From Polytrichum commune (lineage: Eukaryota > Streptophyta > Polytrichopsida > Polytrichales > Polytrichaceae): 64,000 bases of DNA. Made by a program: the position numbers and the translations under genes. Location of the stretch: contig OX485809.1 in the NCBI GenBank assembly GCA_950295325.1, forward strand, positions 9,674,001-9,738,000. Direction: 5' to 3'. The notes beneath the pieces are model-generated. The model was not told where the DNA came from. It was given only the letters and a program-made list of their open reading frames with translations, and did no database searches. Positions within the stretch are counted from its first letter, which is position 1. Every line of letters starts with the position of its first letter. Of this stretch, positions 22,127-34,117 are shown piece by piece.

Positions 22127-23275
22127 TTGCCATGACGGACGATTATGAGGACAGACAATTGTACCTGCTAGTTTCCGATCTGGAAGTTATGAGGACATGT
22201 AATGGGCTTGAGGCCATGCAGGTTGAGGCCTCGTCCTGGATGAGAGCTTGTTTCTGGAATGCCTGCTTGGATATGTTGGCTATGGACAAAGATGATGATC
22301 TTTGTGTCATATGGTTGGACGCGTCAAAGGACACAAATTTTGGTGGTGGAAGGCGAGTGCAATGCAATCGTTGATAACGTTGTGGAGTTTAGTGCTATTT
22401 TTTAGAATAATGGTGTGGGATGTTATAATAAGACAAGGTAGAACCAATGTAATGTTGAATCATAATAGGACACATTTATGATAGGTGAGAACCATTACAT
22501 GTGCACTTCGGACACATGAGTATTGATACATTGGCTTCTACCCATTTTCAATAAAGTGTCATTGTTTGTTGAATTTTGAATGTAAGTGAAACTTCGGCAA
22601 TTGGGAATTTTCGGAAAACAAGCAATTTAGTAAAATATGACAGGACATGTACAACATTGGTGTCCTGGAAAGACTTTATACCTTCCTCATTGAATTAAGT
22701 AACATTGTAATGTATCCTATCAATGTCATATATCAATCTATGCAACATCCATTGTTTTCAGTGTTGTCCTAACATAATCTAAACTCCCATGACAGGCTTG
22801 TCCAACCTTGTTGAAATGGTTAATTTTATGGTACTGAATTTCACATAAAGTGTTGTCCATATACAGTTGCTTCGCCACAAAATTGCATTGGCATCCTCGC
22901 TTAGAGGTTAGACTGGCTTGCAATCTACTTGCCCTCCTTTGCTTTGTCTGTCCTATTGGGAGTGGTTGCCCTGTGAGATTTTTAGGACAACTTGTATCAG
23001 AGTCAGAGGCTGTACAAACAACTGGACAACTAAAGGTGGAACAAGAGGTGTCTTTGTACTATTTTGTTTTTTCACTGTCCTAGCATCTAGGGTTGATCCT
23101 ACCCCGTCCTTGGTTGATTTTCTCCTCCCAATAAATGTATGTCTTGTCAAAGGGCCCAGGGGGTGGGATCTGCAACCTCGCCCGCATATTTTCAAGAGTT
23201 ACATCCCGCACCCTAAACCTTTCTTATGCACCAGCTTTCAAGCACGTATTGGTGTCCTTGTGGACGATTGTACCT
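22127..23275. other. Unique interior of the MULE
   Basis: Holds the 3' part of the 124-residue frame starting at 22000, reading SSWMRACFWNACLDMLAMDK before a stop at 22374, then AT-rich sequence. On the minus strand near 22950-23195 an 80-residue frame reads KICGRGCRSHPLGPLTRHTF. Neither matches a transposase catalytic domain that I can recognise. This is probably the leftover of a deleted coding region. Confidence 0.5.
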
Positions 23276-24151
23276 GCAGGAATTTCCAGATCTGAAACTA
23301 AACCTTGTCCGTCCTGTAGATCTTCCGTGGCCTCCTGTATGACAAAATCAAATCCTTTTTCGAAAGAGACACATTTTCCTCCCAGATCCACAATGTCTAC
23401 CTCCATGGCGATCGACTAGGAAACGTCGATCAAAATTACAACTCTTCCAAATCCTAAACTAGCAATGCAACAGCCTTTCCCCAGCTTCCTCACTCGCTCC
23501 GAAGTTGTCCAGTGGCGTGAGCAAGGAAAAATGACAGAAGAATGACAGAAGAATTTCTAGATCTGAAACTAAACCCTGTACATCTTCCGTGGCCTCCTCT
23601 ATTACAAAATCAAACCCTTCTTCGAAAGAGACACATTTCCCTCCCAGATCCACAATGTCCACCTCCATGGCGGGCGACTAAGACAACATCAATCAAAGTT
23701 ACAACTCTTCCAAACCCTAAACTAGCAATGCAACAACCTTCCCCAACTTCCTCACTCGCTCCGGAGCTGTCTAGTGGCGTGAGCAAGGAAGAATGACGGA
23801 GCTCGGGTTCGGTGTGGGGTAGTGGTGGAGACGGATATGACGGATGGACAGACGGGTGGACAGCTGGACAGACGCGTGGACAGCTGGACAGCTGGACAGA
23901 CGCGTGGACAGCTGGACAGCTGGACAGCTGGACAGCTGGACAGCTGGACAGCTGGAAAGCCGCGTCGGGCAGGATGGAGGACGCGTCGAGCAGGACGGAG
24001 GACACGGGCAGGAAGGCCAATTCGGGCAGGTAAGACGGGTCAGGACGGGAGGACGGGTCGGGACGGGAGGATAGGAACGGGCTACCCGAGCATGAACGTT
24101 GCCCGCGGGAGGCGTCCTACAAACGCTCGTAGCACTAAAATACAGAGATCC
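23276..24151 (-). repeat. Right terminal inverted repeat of the MULE (~876 bp)
   Basis: Inverted copy of the left terminal repeat, including both tandem MEVDIVDLGG-type starts (ATGs at 23406 and 23668, minus strand). It is about 56 bp longer than the left repeat, mainly because the GGACAGCT minisatellite is expanded at 23846-23957. Apart from this the two arms are nearly identical, suggesting young age or homogenisation between arms. Confidence 0.85.
23846..23957 (+). repeat. GGACAGCT minisatellite in the MULE right arm
   Basis: Tandem 8-bp GGACAGCT units interspersed with GGACAGACGCGT variants, ending in a run of uninterrupted units. The left arm has the complementary array in a shorter form near 21500-21560. 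Apparent Trp/Thr/Gly/Gln-rich open frames across it are repeat artefacts. Confidence 0.85.
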
Positions 24152-24300
24152 ATCTAGGACTACATAGAGATTGAAGCTTGTGGTGGAAGTGCAATGTTTG
24201 GTAATGAACAAGAATGGTCCTAGTTCATGATCCATGGACCTTCAAAGGATGACTTGCAAATTTGACCTTGGGGATTATGTTGGAGAAATGAAGGCATGTA

Positions 24301-24685
24301 AGGTAGGGATGGCAATTTCCGTGCGGGTCCTAAAGTTGACCCCTATGTCGGAAGCACCTTTTTAGGTGCTTTTACTTGGGTTTACAAAAGCACCTATCAA
24401 AGTGCTTTTACCGTTCACAGCACTGCCAACATTTCATTGGCTGCCAGCGGTCGGTTTTAGAAATCCACCCAGTGGATATACCACGTACCCTATGTGCGAG
24501 TGTTGGTCACTCTACAAGGTTTCCTTTAAAAATTTGTAGGAAATCATAAACATGCCGGAAATTTTTGATTTTTTCATAGTTGCTCTTGCACCAGCTTTGC
24601 GGAGTGCTCAAAATTTATAAAAAAATAGTTTCATCATCCCAACTAGGCACATCTAAAATTTGGACGGAAATAGCCACCCCTACCT
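24301..24685 (+). mobile_element. 385-bp MITE, copy 1 (TA-flanked)
   Basis: Ends are AGGTAGGGATGGC and, read inward from the right, AGGTAGGGGTGGC, followed by near-matching ATTTCCGTSC. It is flanked by TA on both sides, suggesting a Tc1/mariner-like duplication, though TA is ambiguous. The interior has a small hairpin around AAGCACC...GGTGCTT. A second copy of identical length lies inverted at 37320-37704. Confidence 0.85.
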
Positions 24686-24957
24686 TAGGCGGAGCCCAAT
24701 CCTATCGCCAAATTAAAGTACCCATAGGAAAGCAAAACGCGTCAGGAACAAGGAAGGAGGTGCCTCATGTGGCTCTCATCCCTGGGCGAACGCAACACAT
24801 GGAGGCGATCAAACACTCAAATCATATGGTGATGCTTCATACCAATGAATCCACAGAGTTTAGCAAAGTTCAGCAAAGTTCATATGATGATGCATGTCTA
24901 GCAGAGCCCAACATTTTCCTTTCTAATTGCACCCATACCCAGACCATACCCATCAGC

Positions 24958-25350
24958 AGCGACCTATGCCCACCCATGCCCACCCATAGCATGACATGTG
25001 CGCACCCATGCCCACCCATGCCCACACATAGCATGACATGTGCCCACCCATGCCCACCCATGCTATTCAAATTGCGCCCATGTATTCAAAAATTATGTAA
25101 TGTGTATTGTGTAATTGTGCCCCACCCATGCCCACCCATGAACAATAATAGCTCAGCCATGCCCACCCATGCCCACCCATGAACAATAATATCGCAGCCA
25201 TGCCCACCCATGCCCACCCATGAACAATAATAGCTCAGCCATGCCCACCCATGCCCGCCCATGAACAATAATATTACACCCATGCCCACCCAAAACCCAT
25301 GGGCATGGGTGGGTATGGGCATGGGCATGGGCATGGGCGCCCAATGTTGG
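24958..25350 (+). repeat. CCCACCCATG minisatellite with terminal palindrome
   Basis: 10-bp CCCACCCATG units occur in pairs or triplets, separated by spacers such as AACAATAATAGCTCAGCCATG or AGCATGACATGTGC that are themselves repeated, giving a higher-order structure. At about 25278-25345 the array inverts: CCCATGCCCACCC meets GGGCATGGGTGGG, so the end can fold as a hairpin. The His/Pro/Met-rich open frames are products of the repeat. Confidence 0.85.
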
Positions 25351-27566
25351 GCTCTGATGTCTAGTAAACAAGTTCGCATGCTAAAATCAAATGATGTAAA
25401 TGCATGGGCCTTTCTTTGTAGCAACATTCTTGCTAGCGTATAAGAGATTAATTTATGGCAATTTTGTACAAAGAATCATGAGTTGTGTGAATGGTAGGTG
25501 GCGCAAAGCAAGTTGCAAAGTACTAGGCCAATTGTTGGTGCTCGAGGTAGTGGAGGATGTTATGTAGTTCCAATAAGCATTGAAATTTGTTGAACATAGT
25601 AATTTTCTTTGAAGTATTGGGTTATGCATGTGGATCATGGTTCATATATTGTATGCTTATGTAATATGGGTATGCTAATGAGGTGCCCATTGGTGTGTGG
25701 TGGGGTGATAGGTAACAATGCCATACCAACACTAGTCTCGAGGCATTGTGATATTGTGCACAAATTTACAATTGACATCTCACATTTTATGTCAATAATA
25801 CATGTATTATTGCAGTGATATGGCCATATGATCCTTGTAGTGAGAGGAGTGTGCCATCCACATGTTCACAATATGAGACTTATTCTAGAGAGTTTGCCAC
25901 ATATATTAACACAAGAAGACCACTTGCTATAATAATGCAATTTCTTTAATTATGTAGTGTAGAGTATGTTAGGTATTTGGTGTCACGTACTACAATTTTC
26001 CCTCTACATTATTGTTTTTACCTTTATTAGTGTTAATATTTCATATGTGTTAACATTTTTTCTACTCCCTACTTGGGGAGACTACAAAGACATTAAGTGT
26101 TACTTGAATGTCTACTCCCCTCTTTGTATGTTTGCCCTCTATATTTGTTAACTTATTATTATATTATATAGTATAATACAATATGACATATTATATAGAA
26201 CTTCATAGAAACCCCCAATTAGAAACGATGGAGTATTAATTTTTGTGAATAGACTTTGTTTCCTTGTGGTTTAGGGTCAATTTAGCAAAGGTCTATTGAT
26301 GTTGTGCATCTGGTTAAGAATTAGAAAATTTTGAGAAAGAGATTGATCTCCTCCATGTGTATCAACTCCAACAAATCTTTATAGATGTCTTCTTCTATCC
26401 TAAAGGAGTGGAAATGGAGGAATCAAACTCCTCACTTTCATTTTGAAACTCCAATTAATGCTAAAAAAATGTTTTACTTGCGTTACATTATCATCATCAA
26501 ATTGTCTTCTTATACATCAAACTTTGAATATGTTAAAGTATTAACACTCTATATGTGTTAAGAAAACTCCTACTCCCCATTGTGAACAAATATAGAGGGC
26601 AAAGTGTATTCATACTTGCACATCAAGCTATAATTGTTTCACTTAGAATACAACTTTACGATGCCAAGCAAAATATTATATATATGTTCTATAATTTCCA
26701 AATAATTCATTTAAAATTTCTTGGTAAGAATTGAAATTCATAAAAATAAGGCACAAGATTTGGTAATTCTATAAATAAGTGACAATAAATTGTTTTAAAA
26801 ATGAAACTTCAAAAGCATAACGTTATTTGTGGGATTGATGGTAATTCATGGAATATTTGATAATATTCTGTGAAATTTCGTCAGTCCCACAAAACAATGT
26901 TATGTATCTAAATAATGTCCTGAGAAACCTTTGGTTAAGTAGGTAATATTTTTAGTGCAAAGTACAAAAAACATGTTGCCAATCTCGACTCTCATAGGTT
27001 CACCTCAGACCTTATCATTTGAGTGGTAATCACATTCGATGGTTGGCACCCCAGAAGCATCCTAATGAATTCATTATCAATGCCTTAAATATTATCCCAA
27101 AATAGTATGAATGTGGATACACTCAATGAATATTCTTCCTTGACAACAAAATCCCCCTGCCTTCAAGTAGTAAGTTATCCCAGTTGGCGGTTAGCTGTGA
27201 AATCTCCTCTCCACTTGACATAAAACTTACCAGGTGGTCAACTGCCTCATGTGCTTTGGCGTTAGCCTATTGACCTTCTGTCTTGAAAAAAGAAGAAGAA
27301 AAGTAGTAAGTTACATTATATGAGGTTGTCGTTGTTGTTGTTGAATAATTGACTGTCTAAGGAAAAACCATGGTCAACGATCATGACTTTTGTGGTCACC
27401 ATTCTTACTTTCTTATTTATACGCTTTTGGAAACTCAAAGTTGCAAGTGGAATATATATTTAATATCACAAGTGTCACGTGTCTTAAGTTAGACTCTTAG
27501 TTTCTGTAGCTTCGTTGACCCCATCTTCAGATATTCCTTCAAGAAAGTTGACTTTAATTACTCTAA
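25351..27566. other. Gene-free AT-rich spacer with a possible SINE
   Basis: No supported gene. Very AT-rich around 25900-26900. A SINE-like fragment lies at about 27181-27303 and is listed separately. Confidence 0.4.
27181..27303 (+). mobile_element. SINE-like fragment 1
   Basis: Reads AGTTGGCGGTTAGCTG, then CCACTTGACATAAAACTTACC, CTGCCTCATGTGCTTTGGCG and GACCTTCTGTCTTGAAAAAA, ending in an A-rich tail. It aligns in order with 36755-36890, where the same place holds a tRNA B-box-like GGTTCGATTCC, and its tail matches 61962-62036. A tRNA-derived SINE family is inferred from these three copies only. Confidence 0.4.
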
Positions 27567-27569
27567 TAA

Positions 27570-27971
27570 GGGCCGGTTCACACGTACTATATGTAGTACC
27601 AAGTTCCAAGCACCATTCATGTCAACTTCTTTAGCACGTCCCAACATTTGAGTCTCGAGAAAACATTAAAATATGGTTCATATTTATTGAAGTCAACTCT
27701 TGATTATTTTATGAAAACTATTAGTGGGATTTGTGTTGAGAGTGGGTCTAGTTTTTTTGCTTGACCTAGCTCTCAATAAAAGTCCCAAGCTTCACCTCCG
27801 AAGAGTGTGTCCACGTAGGCATTCATGTCATACTTGGGACTTGAGACTTAGGACTTGGGACCTGTGTTAAGTGGCAAGTCCCAACTTCCATGCTTTCAAT
27901 GGCTAAGATTACACGGATTGACCTCCAGTGACTTGGGACTTAGGACTTTGAGACCCCGTGTGAATTGGCCC
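27570..27971. mobile_element. 402-bp MITE with GGGCCGGTTCACACG ends
   Basis: The left end is GGGCCGGTTCACACG and the right end, read inward, is GGGCCAATTCACACG. Flanks are TAA on the left and TAG on the right, an imperfect 3-bp target. The ends resemble the GGGCCACTTCACAC family at 37.7, 40.4, 41.3 and 63.0 kb. The interior carries repeated CTTGGGACTT/GACTTAGGACTT words. Confidence 0.65.
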
Positions 27972-27974
27972 TAG

Positions 27975-29606
27975 TTGATGACCTTCTACAAGCATTGATT
28001 GTATAATGATAACCTACAAAGTAGACGTGTGTTGTTCATAGACTTTTCTCACTGCACCTACTTCCTCTTATGAAAAGAAATGTGCAATTAGTGCAAGATA
28101 ATTGGCAAGTCTATATCATGTTCACATCCATTTGCTCCATCATTTTTGGAGCCCATTTGAATACCTTATTCATTATCAAAATGAACATCACCATTCTCAT
28201 AAAACGGTGACAACTGTATAATTAAGTGCCTGCCATCTTAACATCAAGTTTTCATGTTGATTTTGGGTGATCTACTTATAATACATTGAACATGTATAGC
28301 TTCTTCACATAGAATTCAAATAAAACAGGCTTTGGTACATTGGAATCCCCTACCAATTGCTAAAGTTGATTGTTTATAACACTTATAATAATAATAACAA
28401 TAATAACAATAATAATATGCACATCGCTCACTATGCTCAAACTTCAAAGTGACGATTTTAGCACTATGTACCTTATAGGAAGGATACTTTATGACATGGA
28501 CAGATGAAAGGCACCAACAATCGTATGCAGCAATACCCTCTTGCCCTGCCGGTCTCTAATATTGAACCATCATCTTGGCATCTTAGATACACTTTTATTA
28601 GGCAACCTAGTACGAATTGGAACCTAGATAGATATAACTAATGATAATAATGTGTCGTATGAAAGACGTGGACTGTGGTCAATAGATTGTTAGGTACAAT
28701 CTACCATACTTGTTACAAACACATATGCCAAACTTAAACAATCTAATTAACAATGCCTTTAATTTCCACGATGCCTGCAAGACTTTAAAGTGAACTACAA
28801 TAGTAACAAAATAACTAGTGGCGCAAGTACCCTTATCACACTTATGAAAAGTCTTGCAGTACTTTACTTTACTTTCCACTCGATCTTGCCGTACTCCCAA
28901 CTCCATAACTTAACCTTAACTTAACCCTTGCTTTCCGGAGGGAGTGAACCGGCACGGGGCTTCTAAGCTTATTCTCTCAAAAAAGAGATGAAGCCATCGT
29001 GGAGCCACTTCATGTCTTTATCCGGGGATTCACTCGATCGACAGGGAGATTCTTTAATGTTCCCAAAAATAAAGGGGATGTTTACACTATGGATCGTGAA
29101 GTCATCTCATGTTGACCTATAAGAGCGTTGGTTGGTTGTTGAACTTGTCCCGGGACCACTTTGGTTTACATCAAGGAAAAGATGTCAGAGTGACCATGGA
29201 GGTTGAGATCATGGTCCAAAGGGTTTTGTGATGAGAGAGGCAAAAGAGGTGGTCTGGCAGGAAAAAGGCAGGGGCCCGCCCATGGCAAAGAAATGTTGTA
29301 ATAATAATAATTCTTTAGTAGTTTTTTTTGGGAGGGGGGGGGGGCTTTAGATACAACTCTTCTTGCTAGGTAAGGCTCAGAAGGCACACTTTTCAACATA
29401 TGTGTGTTGTAATGAATCTTGCGAAGCACGTTTGTCCTCTATGTGCCTTGACTCATATCATAGCCCATGAGACTACCATTTCTTCCATGCCCTACCCCTT
29501 GAGCCGTCTCCCGCATGTTTCATCAAACAATGTGGGGCATCTAGAACTCCAAAATTCGAGTACACATGATTGTAGTATGATGCAGGGAAAATTGAATCCC
29601 TCAAAA
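27975..29606. other. Gene-free spacer
   Basis: AT-rich, with an AATAATAAC-type microsatellite near 28387-28418 and a G-homopolymer near 29332-29343. No supported gene. Confidence 0.4.
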
Positions 29607-29833
29607 CCCTAACCGAGGAGAACCAACCGCTGCTTACAAATGAACCGGTTGAGATTGAGAAACAACCGGTTGGGGTTCAAGATATTAGGTTGGAAATTGA
29701 TCATTTTACAAGAATCTTTTCAAATATACCTCAAATTAGTAAAAAAAACCGAAAGATGTCAACATGTAACTGGTTGCACTTGGAAACACTAGGATCTTGA
29801 CAGATGATGCCCAAAAATTATCCCTGGGCACTG
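29607..29833 (-). mobile_element. hAT-like CCGGTT-family MITE
   Basis: A-end side CCGAGGAGAACC near 29613, interior ATGAACCGGTTGAG and GAAACAACCGGTTG, and B end CCTGGGCACTG at 29833. The left terminus is eroded and no convincing target duplication is visible. Confidence 0.65.
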
Positions 29834-32800
29834 ATCATAACATACTCGACCAGGTGACATGAAACATGTTGCAAAGAATGCTCAATGTACAACACAACGT
29901 ACATGTCATGCGTGGATTACATTGAACATGTACAAATTGAATCGCTCATTTCAAATTTGTTGTGAGAAGATCTGCAAGCCACATCTTCGACACATCTATC
30001 AATAAGTGAAGAAAAGTGGAGCCAAGAGAAGACAAGAGAATGGTCAAACTTGAAGTTATTTCAAAACTACCCTTTTTGGGCATATATTAAAAAAAATCAA
30101 CACATTCACTTTTTCATGCATGGTCATTCTTCTAGGTCCACACTCGGTTTACACCTAGTGAGGGGCCCCAAAGGCTTTGTAAATTGATTTTTTAAGAAAT
30201 CGGACCATGAAAGTAGGACCATGAAGTTGGACCACGGAAAAATGCCATCTTTCATGGTCCGACTTCATGGTCCATGATGTAAACCGACCCTAAATAGGTG
30301 CAAGTCTTGTTTCATTTCATCTAAATATGAAGGAGAACAACAAAGTTATCTGTGAAATAAAAGGAGATGAAACCGTGGTTTGAATCCCTGACTTTGAGTT
30401 TATGAGAATCAACACAAAGTCATCTAGGTTTTCTTGATGCTTAAGTCACCATACACAAAGAGTGGTGTTGGCTATTTACTATTCGCTTTCTACCTTGTCC
30501 TACTAGGATGGGTGGGTCAAGCTAGCCTTGCATAGGCCGATCCGGGATTTAGGCCGGCAGGTCCCTTGTGCATGCCCTATTTTAGATCTTAATTTTTTCT
30601 CAAAAGTTTGAGAGGTGGAAAGAGGAGGTCCCAAAAGTTTCACACAACTTTCAAAATAGGCTTCAATGTATGATGAGCTAACTACTGTAGCTCTTAGTAG
30701 AAAGTTTTCTCATGAAGGATCCGACCCAAGGGTTTGTCTCTCTTTGAGAGACTTCATAGATTACTCTAATATTCCAAAGATTTTTGAAGCTCATAGAAGG
30801 TCACTTAGATTTGAAGGAGGAAGCAAGTTTTCATGCCCGGGGTGTTGCTCATTGCAACAATCAACCATCTTCAGTAGGTAGTATGGGCAACACTTGAACC
30901 AAAAATGTTTCGAAATTGGCATTCAATCTTGTTGTGAGACACTCGTCATATGGTCAATGATCTATGACCACCTTTAGAATATGCATAGGAACTCCAAAAT
31001 TGAAAATTCAAGTTCCCACATATGTGTATTCTAATTAATTAAAAATAAATATTTATTTATTGAACTCCCTCATATATCCTTTCATTAAAACTCATAAATA
31101 ACAAAGTTGCCTTTCTTTGCATATCTTCACAATGGAGTTGGTTCCCAAATACGAGTGGTTACTCATTAGATACGATTGTGATAGTGGGTTGAATTGCCCT
31201 CGGCATTGAGGGTAGTTCCAAGTTGATTGGAATGGGGGGGGGGGCCTCTTTCATGGAAATCTAACTGACAAATGTAAGTGACTATGAAATAAAACCCCTC
31301 ACATATGAGAATTTATAGAACAAAATAGTTGTATGCATATTGACAGTAGGCTAGAAAATGCACTCATGCATTTATATATATTTTTTTCAATTTAATGTTC
31401 AAAATGCCTCCACTATGTATACAAAATTAAAAATCATGAAATAAGAATGCCTTTGCTACCTATACATTCCATTGTCATTTTTCATTAAGAAAGTGATTGA
31501 ACATTTTTTTTCCTTCATAGGATGTAACTCGAAATAATATAACCTTAAAACACATGTGATTGAAACTAAGGCAATAAAGCTTAGTTTGTCTTGAGCCTAC
31601 ACTTGGTTGGTTTTGTGTTCTAAATAGATGAACCACTTTTTTAATTAATACAATTGGTAGGCCTACCGGGTTGGTTGTTAGGCCCTTTACTAGTAGCATT
31701 GACGTATTGTCGTTATTAGGGTTTGCCCAAAGGCCAATGAAGTGAATATATTCATGTTAAAATTCCTAAACTTTATGTGTTGTGTGGTCCTATTGTGAGC
31801 ACCTCCAACTCCACATATGAAATAGCATCTAATTGTCAAAACAAATCTTTGAACTTTATGGACCTTTTTTGCACATATACATGTACTTTAGAATCCCTAA
31901 TAACCTTTTAAAATGTACACACATGAGAGAAAAAAAACACCTCTTATTTATGAATACTATGTACACCAATGCCTCAAACAATATTCCTTTCTACACTCAC
32001 ATTATTTTGTATGCGGTGTGAAGAGTCCATCCCCGTGATTGGAATGCACCCCTTGCAATAAAGGGTTAAGGTAGATGGGTCTTAAATGGTTTCTTTTTTT
32101 AGTACACTAGCCCACCTCTTGTAGGATATGGAACATGTGATTAGTACAAAGTGGTTAGCAAATCCAAATTGAAGTTGTAGCCACTTTCCTTATAATTATT
32201 GGAGCTCATATGAATTTCTATTCATTGTCGAAGTGAAGATTCTTGTGCTCATTAAATGGTCATACAAGTAGCCTCAATTATTATGACTTTTGAGCTTAGG
32301 ATGGTGATCAAGTTTAGAGCACACATTCCGATCTCTTTTAAACACGTGTTGTTTTTTTTTCCCTACGTTTGTTCTTGGAGCCACACCAAACCCCATACCA
32401 CTCAAAAATAGGTGTCCAATTGAAAAAGTAACCAAAATAGAGAGACTTCTACCGTATGTATTCACTTGGTGAGTTCATGGTATCAATTGTTTGGAGGCCT
32501 TATGTGAGGGCGCGTCCACAATATTGTGTACCAAAGTAGTGGTAACAAATGCTTTGTAGTGAAAGCAATAGGTATAAATGTTTGTCATACAAATACATAG
32601 TTTACAATATCTTTGAGTGTATTGTAAGATACATAGATTGGAAGTTGGGATAGGAGAGTGATGATTGTTGATGATTCAAATGATTGGGTTTTAATCTCGT
32701 GAATCTTACAATCGATTACCATATTGTAGTTGTTGAAATTGATCTCACAACCAAGGTTTAATCTTGAATGGTGTGATGAGAAGGATGTGTTGAAGGCATG

Positions 32801-33873
32801 GTTGAGTTGGTGGATTTGGCATGGGATAGAGAAGCTCATTTGGGTTGAGATTTGAACGAAGAGCCAATTGAAGGGGAATGATGTGGATGATCAACCCAAC
32901 ACCAATAGTCAAGCTTCCCTAAGCCCGTGAATATGCCCAATTACTGTCAAATTTGCAGTGAAGCATTCTTCGCAGTTCTCAATCACAAATGTGATGAACA
33001 TTCAATCTTTTATGGAAACAAGTTGCCAATTTCCAACATCAACAAACACTATGAGAAGACAAAAGACTCTTACTTTCATAGCGTGTGATATGACATCATC
33101 ATGGGACTACGTATATTTTTCTAACTCCATATTGTGTGACATGGTGAGCATCTTTCTTCAATAAGAATGTTCTCACATACTCATGTATCGTCATTATGCG
33201 TACAAAATAACATTTTACATGAAATATCTCGATAGTACAACATTTAAAGCCAAAATGTCATATTCTAAACAATACAACATTCAAATAATACGACACTTTC
33301 TTACGCACCCAATTGTGTCATGTTGAAGAGGGAGAACAATAATCATGTTTTTCATAAAGTAGGCCTCAAATAGTTCCTTCCTCCGATTAGCCCAGCGTGC
33401 CTAGGATACTAACCTTGCAAATTTGTACGAGATTAGTAGCAAATCCCAATCAAGGCTGTAGCCATTTCAAATCTATGTAGCCTCTTTCAACTTTTCCAAA
33501 TCTATTAACAGTTTCCAAGCTTCTTAACCTCCTTGAAATAACGTTTATTCATTTTACGAAAAGTGTTGCCCTCAGACTCAACACCAAGTAACACAATTTG
33601 AACATGTAGTCTAGTCTCTTTCAATCGTTCTGGTACCCTTCCTCAGATTCAAGACCTAACCACACATCACTCAAACTTTATCCAATCAAGATAGTTAAGA
33701 AAATTGTTCTTACTTGCCTTACATGTTCATACAATACTGTATGAATCACACACTAGTTTCAACTGTTAGCATAATTGGGAGGGTCAGTGTGATCAGTTGA
33801 AGAGAAAGGGAATCTTGACTTTGATCTGAAACTTTGAATCGCCAACCTGCCTGAACGAAGCTAGATTGCAATT
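29834..33873. other. Gene-free AT-rich spacer with one small foldback element
   Basis: No supported gene. A foldback element at 30141-30290 is listed separately. Old dispersed-repeat copies are seen at about 32120-32450 and 33400-33700. A G-run is near 31236. Confidence 0.4.
30141..30290. mobile_element. ~150-bp foldback MITE
   Basis: Ends are CTCGGTTTACACC and, read inward from the right, GGTCGGTTTACATC. Inside, ACCATGAAAGT, ACCATGAAGTTGGACCA and their reverse complements (CATGGTCCGACTTCATGGTCC) form a long hairpin. No clear target duplication. Confidence 0.55.
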
Positions 33874-33881
33874 GCGAGGCG

Positions 33882-34117
33882 CTATGTCCGGGGAGAACCG
33901 GCAGTTAGTTGCAGATGAACTGGTTGAGTTTGAGAAACAACCAGTTGATGTTCAAGACTTCAGGAGAATTACCCATCATTTTAGAGGAATCTATGGAAGA
34001 ATATACCTCAAATGAATGAAAGCAAAACCGGAAGATGATGTCAACATGTAAGCAGCTGGATTTCGAATCACATGGATCTTGACTGACTATATAAGCCCAA
34101 ACACTTCTCGGGCACTG
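33882..34117 (-). mobile_element. hAT-like CCGGTT-family MITE with 8-bp target duplication
   Basis: A 236-bp copy starting CTATGTCCGGGGAGAACCGG (A end) and ending CTTCTCGGGCACTG (B end). It is flanked by GCGAGGCG (33874-33881) and GTGAGGCG (34118-34125), an 8-bp duplication with one mismatch, the hAT signature. Confidence 0.82.

Larger units (their letters stand above)
21307..24151. mobile_element. Complete non-autonomous Mutator-like element (MULE), 2.85 kb
   Basis: Both ends are near-identical inverted repeats: the left starts GGATCTCCGTATTTTAGTGC and the right, read inward, starts GGATCTCTGTATTTTAGTGC. A perfect 9-bp direct repeat ATCTAGGAC flanks it at 21298-21306 and 24152-24160, the duplication size characteristic of Mutator-like elements. 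Terminal inverted repeats run about 21307-22126 and 23276-24151. The ~1.15-kb interior lacks a recognisable DDE transposase or SWIM zinc finger, so the element is probably mobilised in trans or is a deletion derivative. Confidence 0.9.

Noticed and set aside
23822-24235. Trp/Thr/Gly/Gln-rich and Ser/Cys/Pro-rich open frames of 73-154 residues
   Set aside because: Translations of the GGACAGCT minisatellite in the MULE arm, on both strands.
24580-25182. 200-residue open frame
   Set aside because: It runs from the 385-bp MITE into the CCCACCCATG minisatellite. The protein is a by-product of repeats, and the second MITE copy does not keep the frame.
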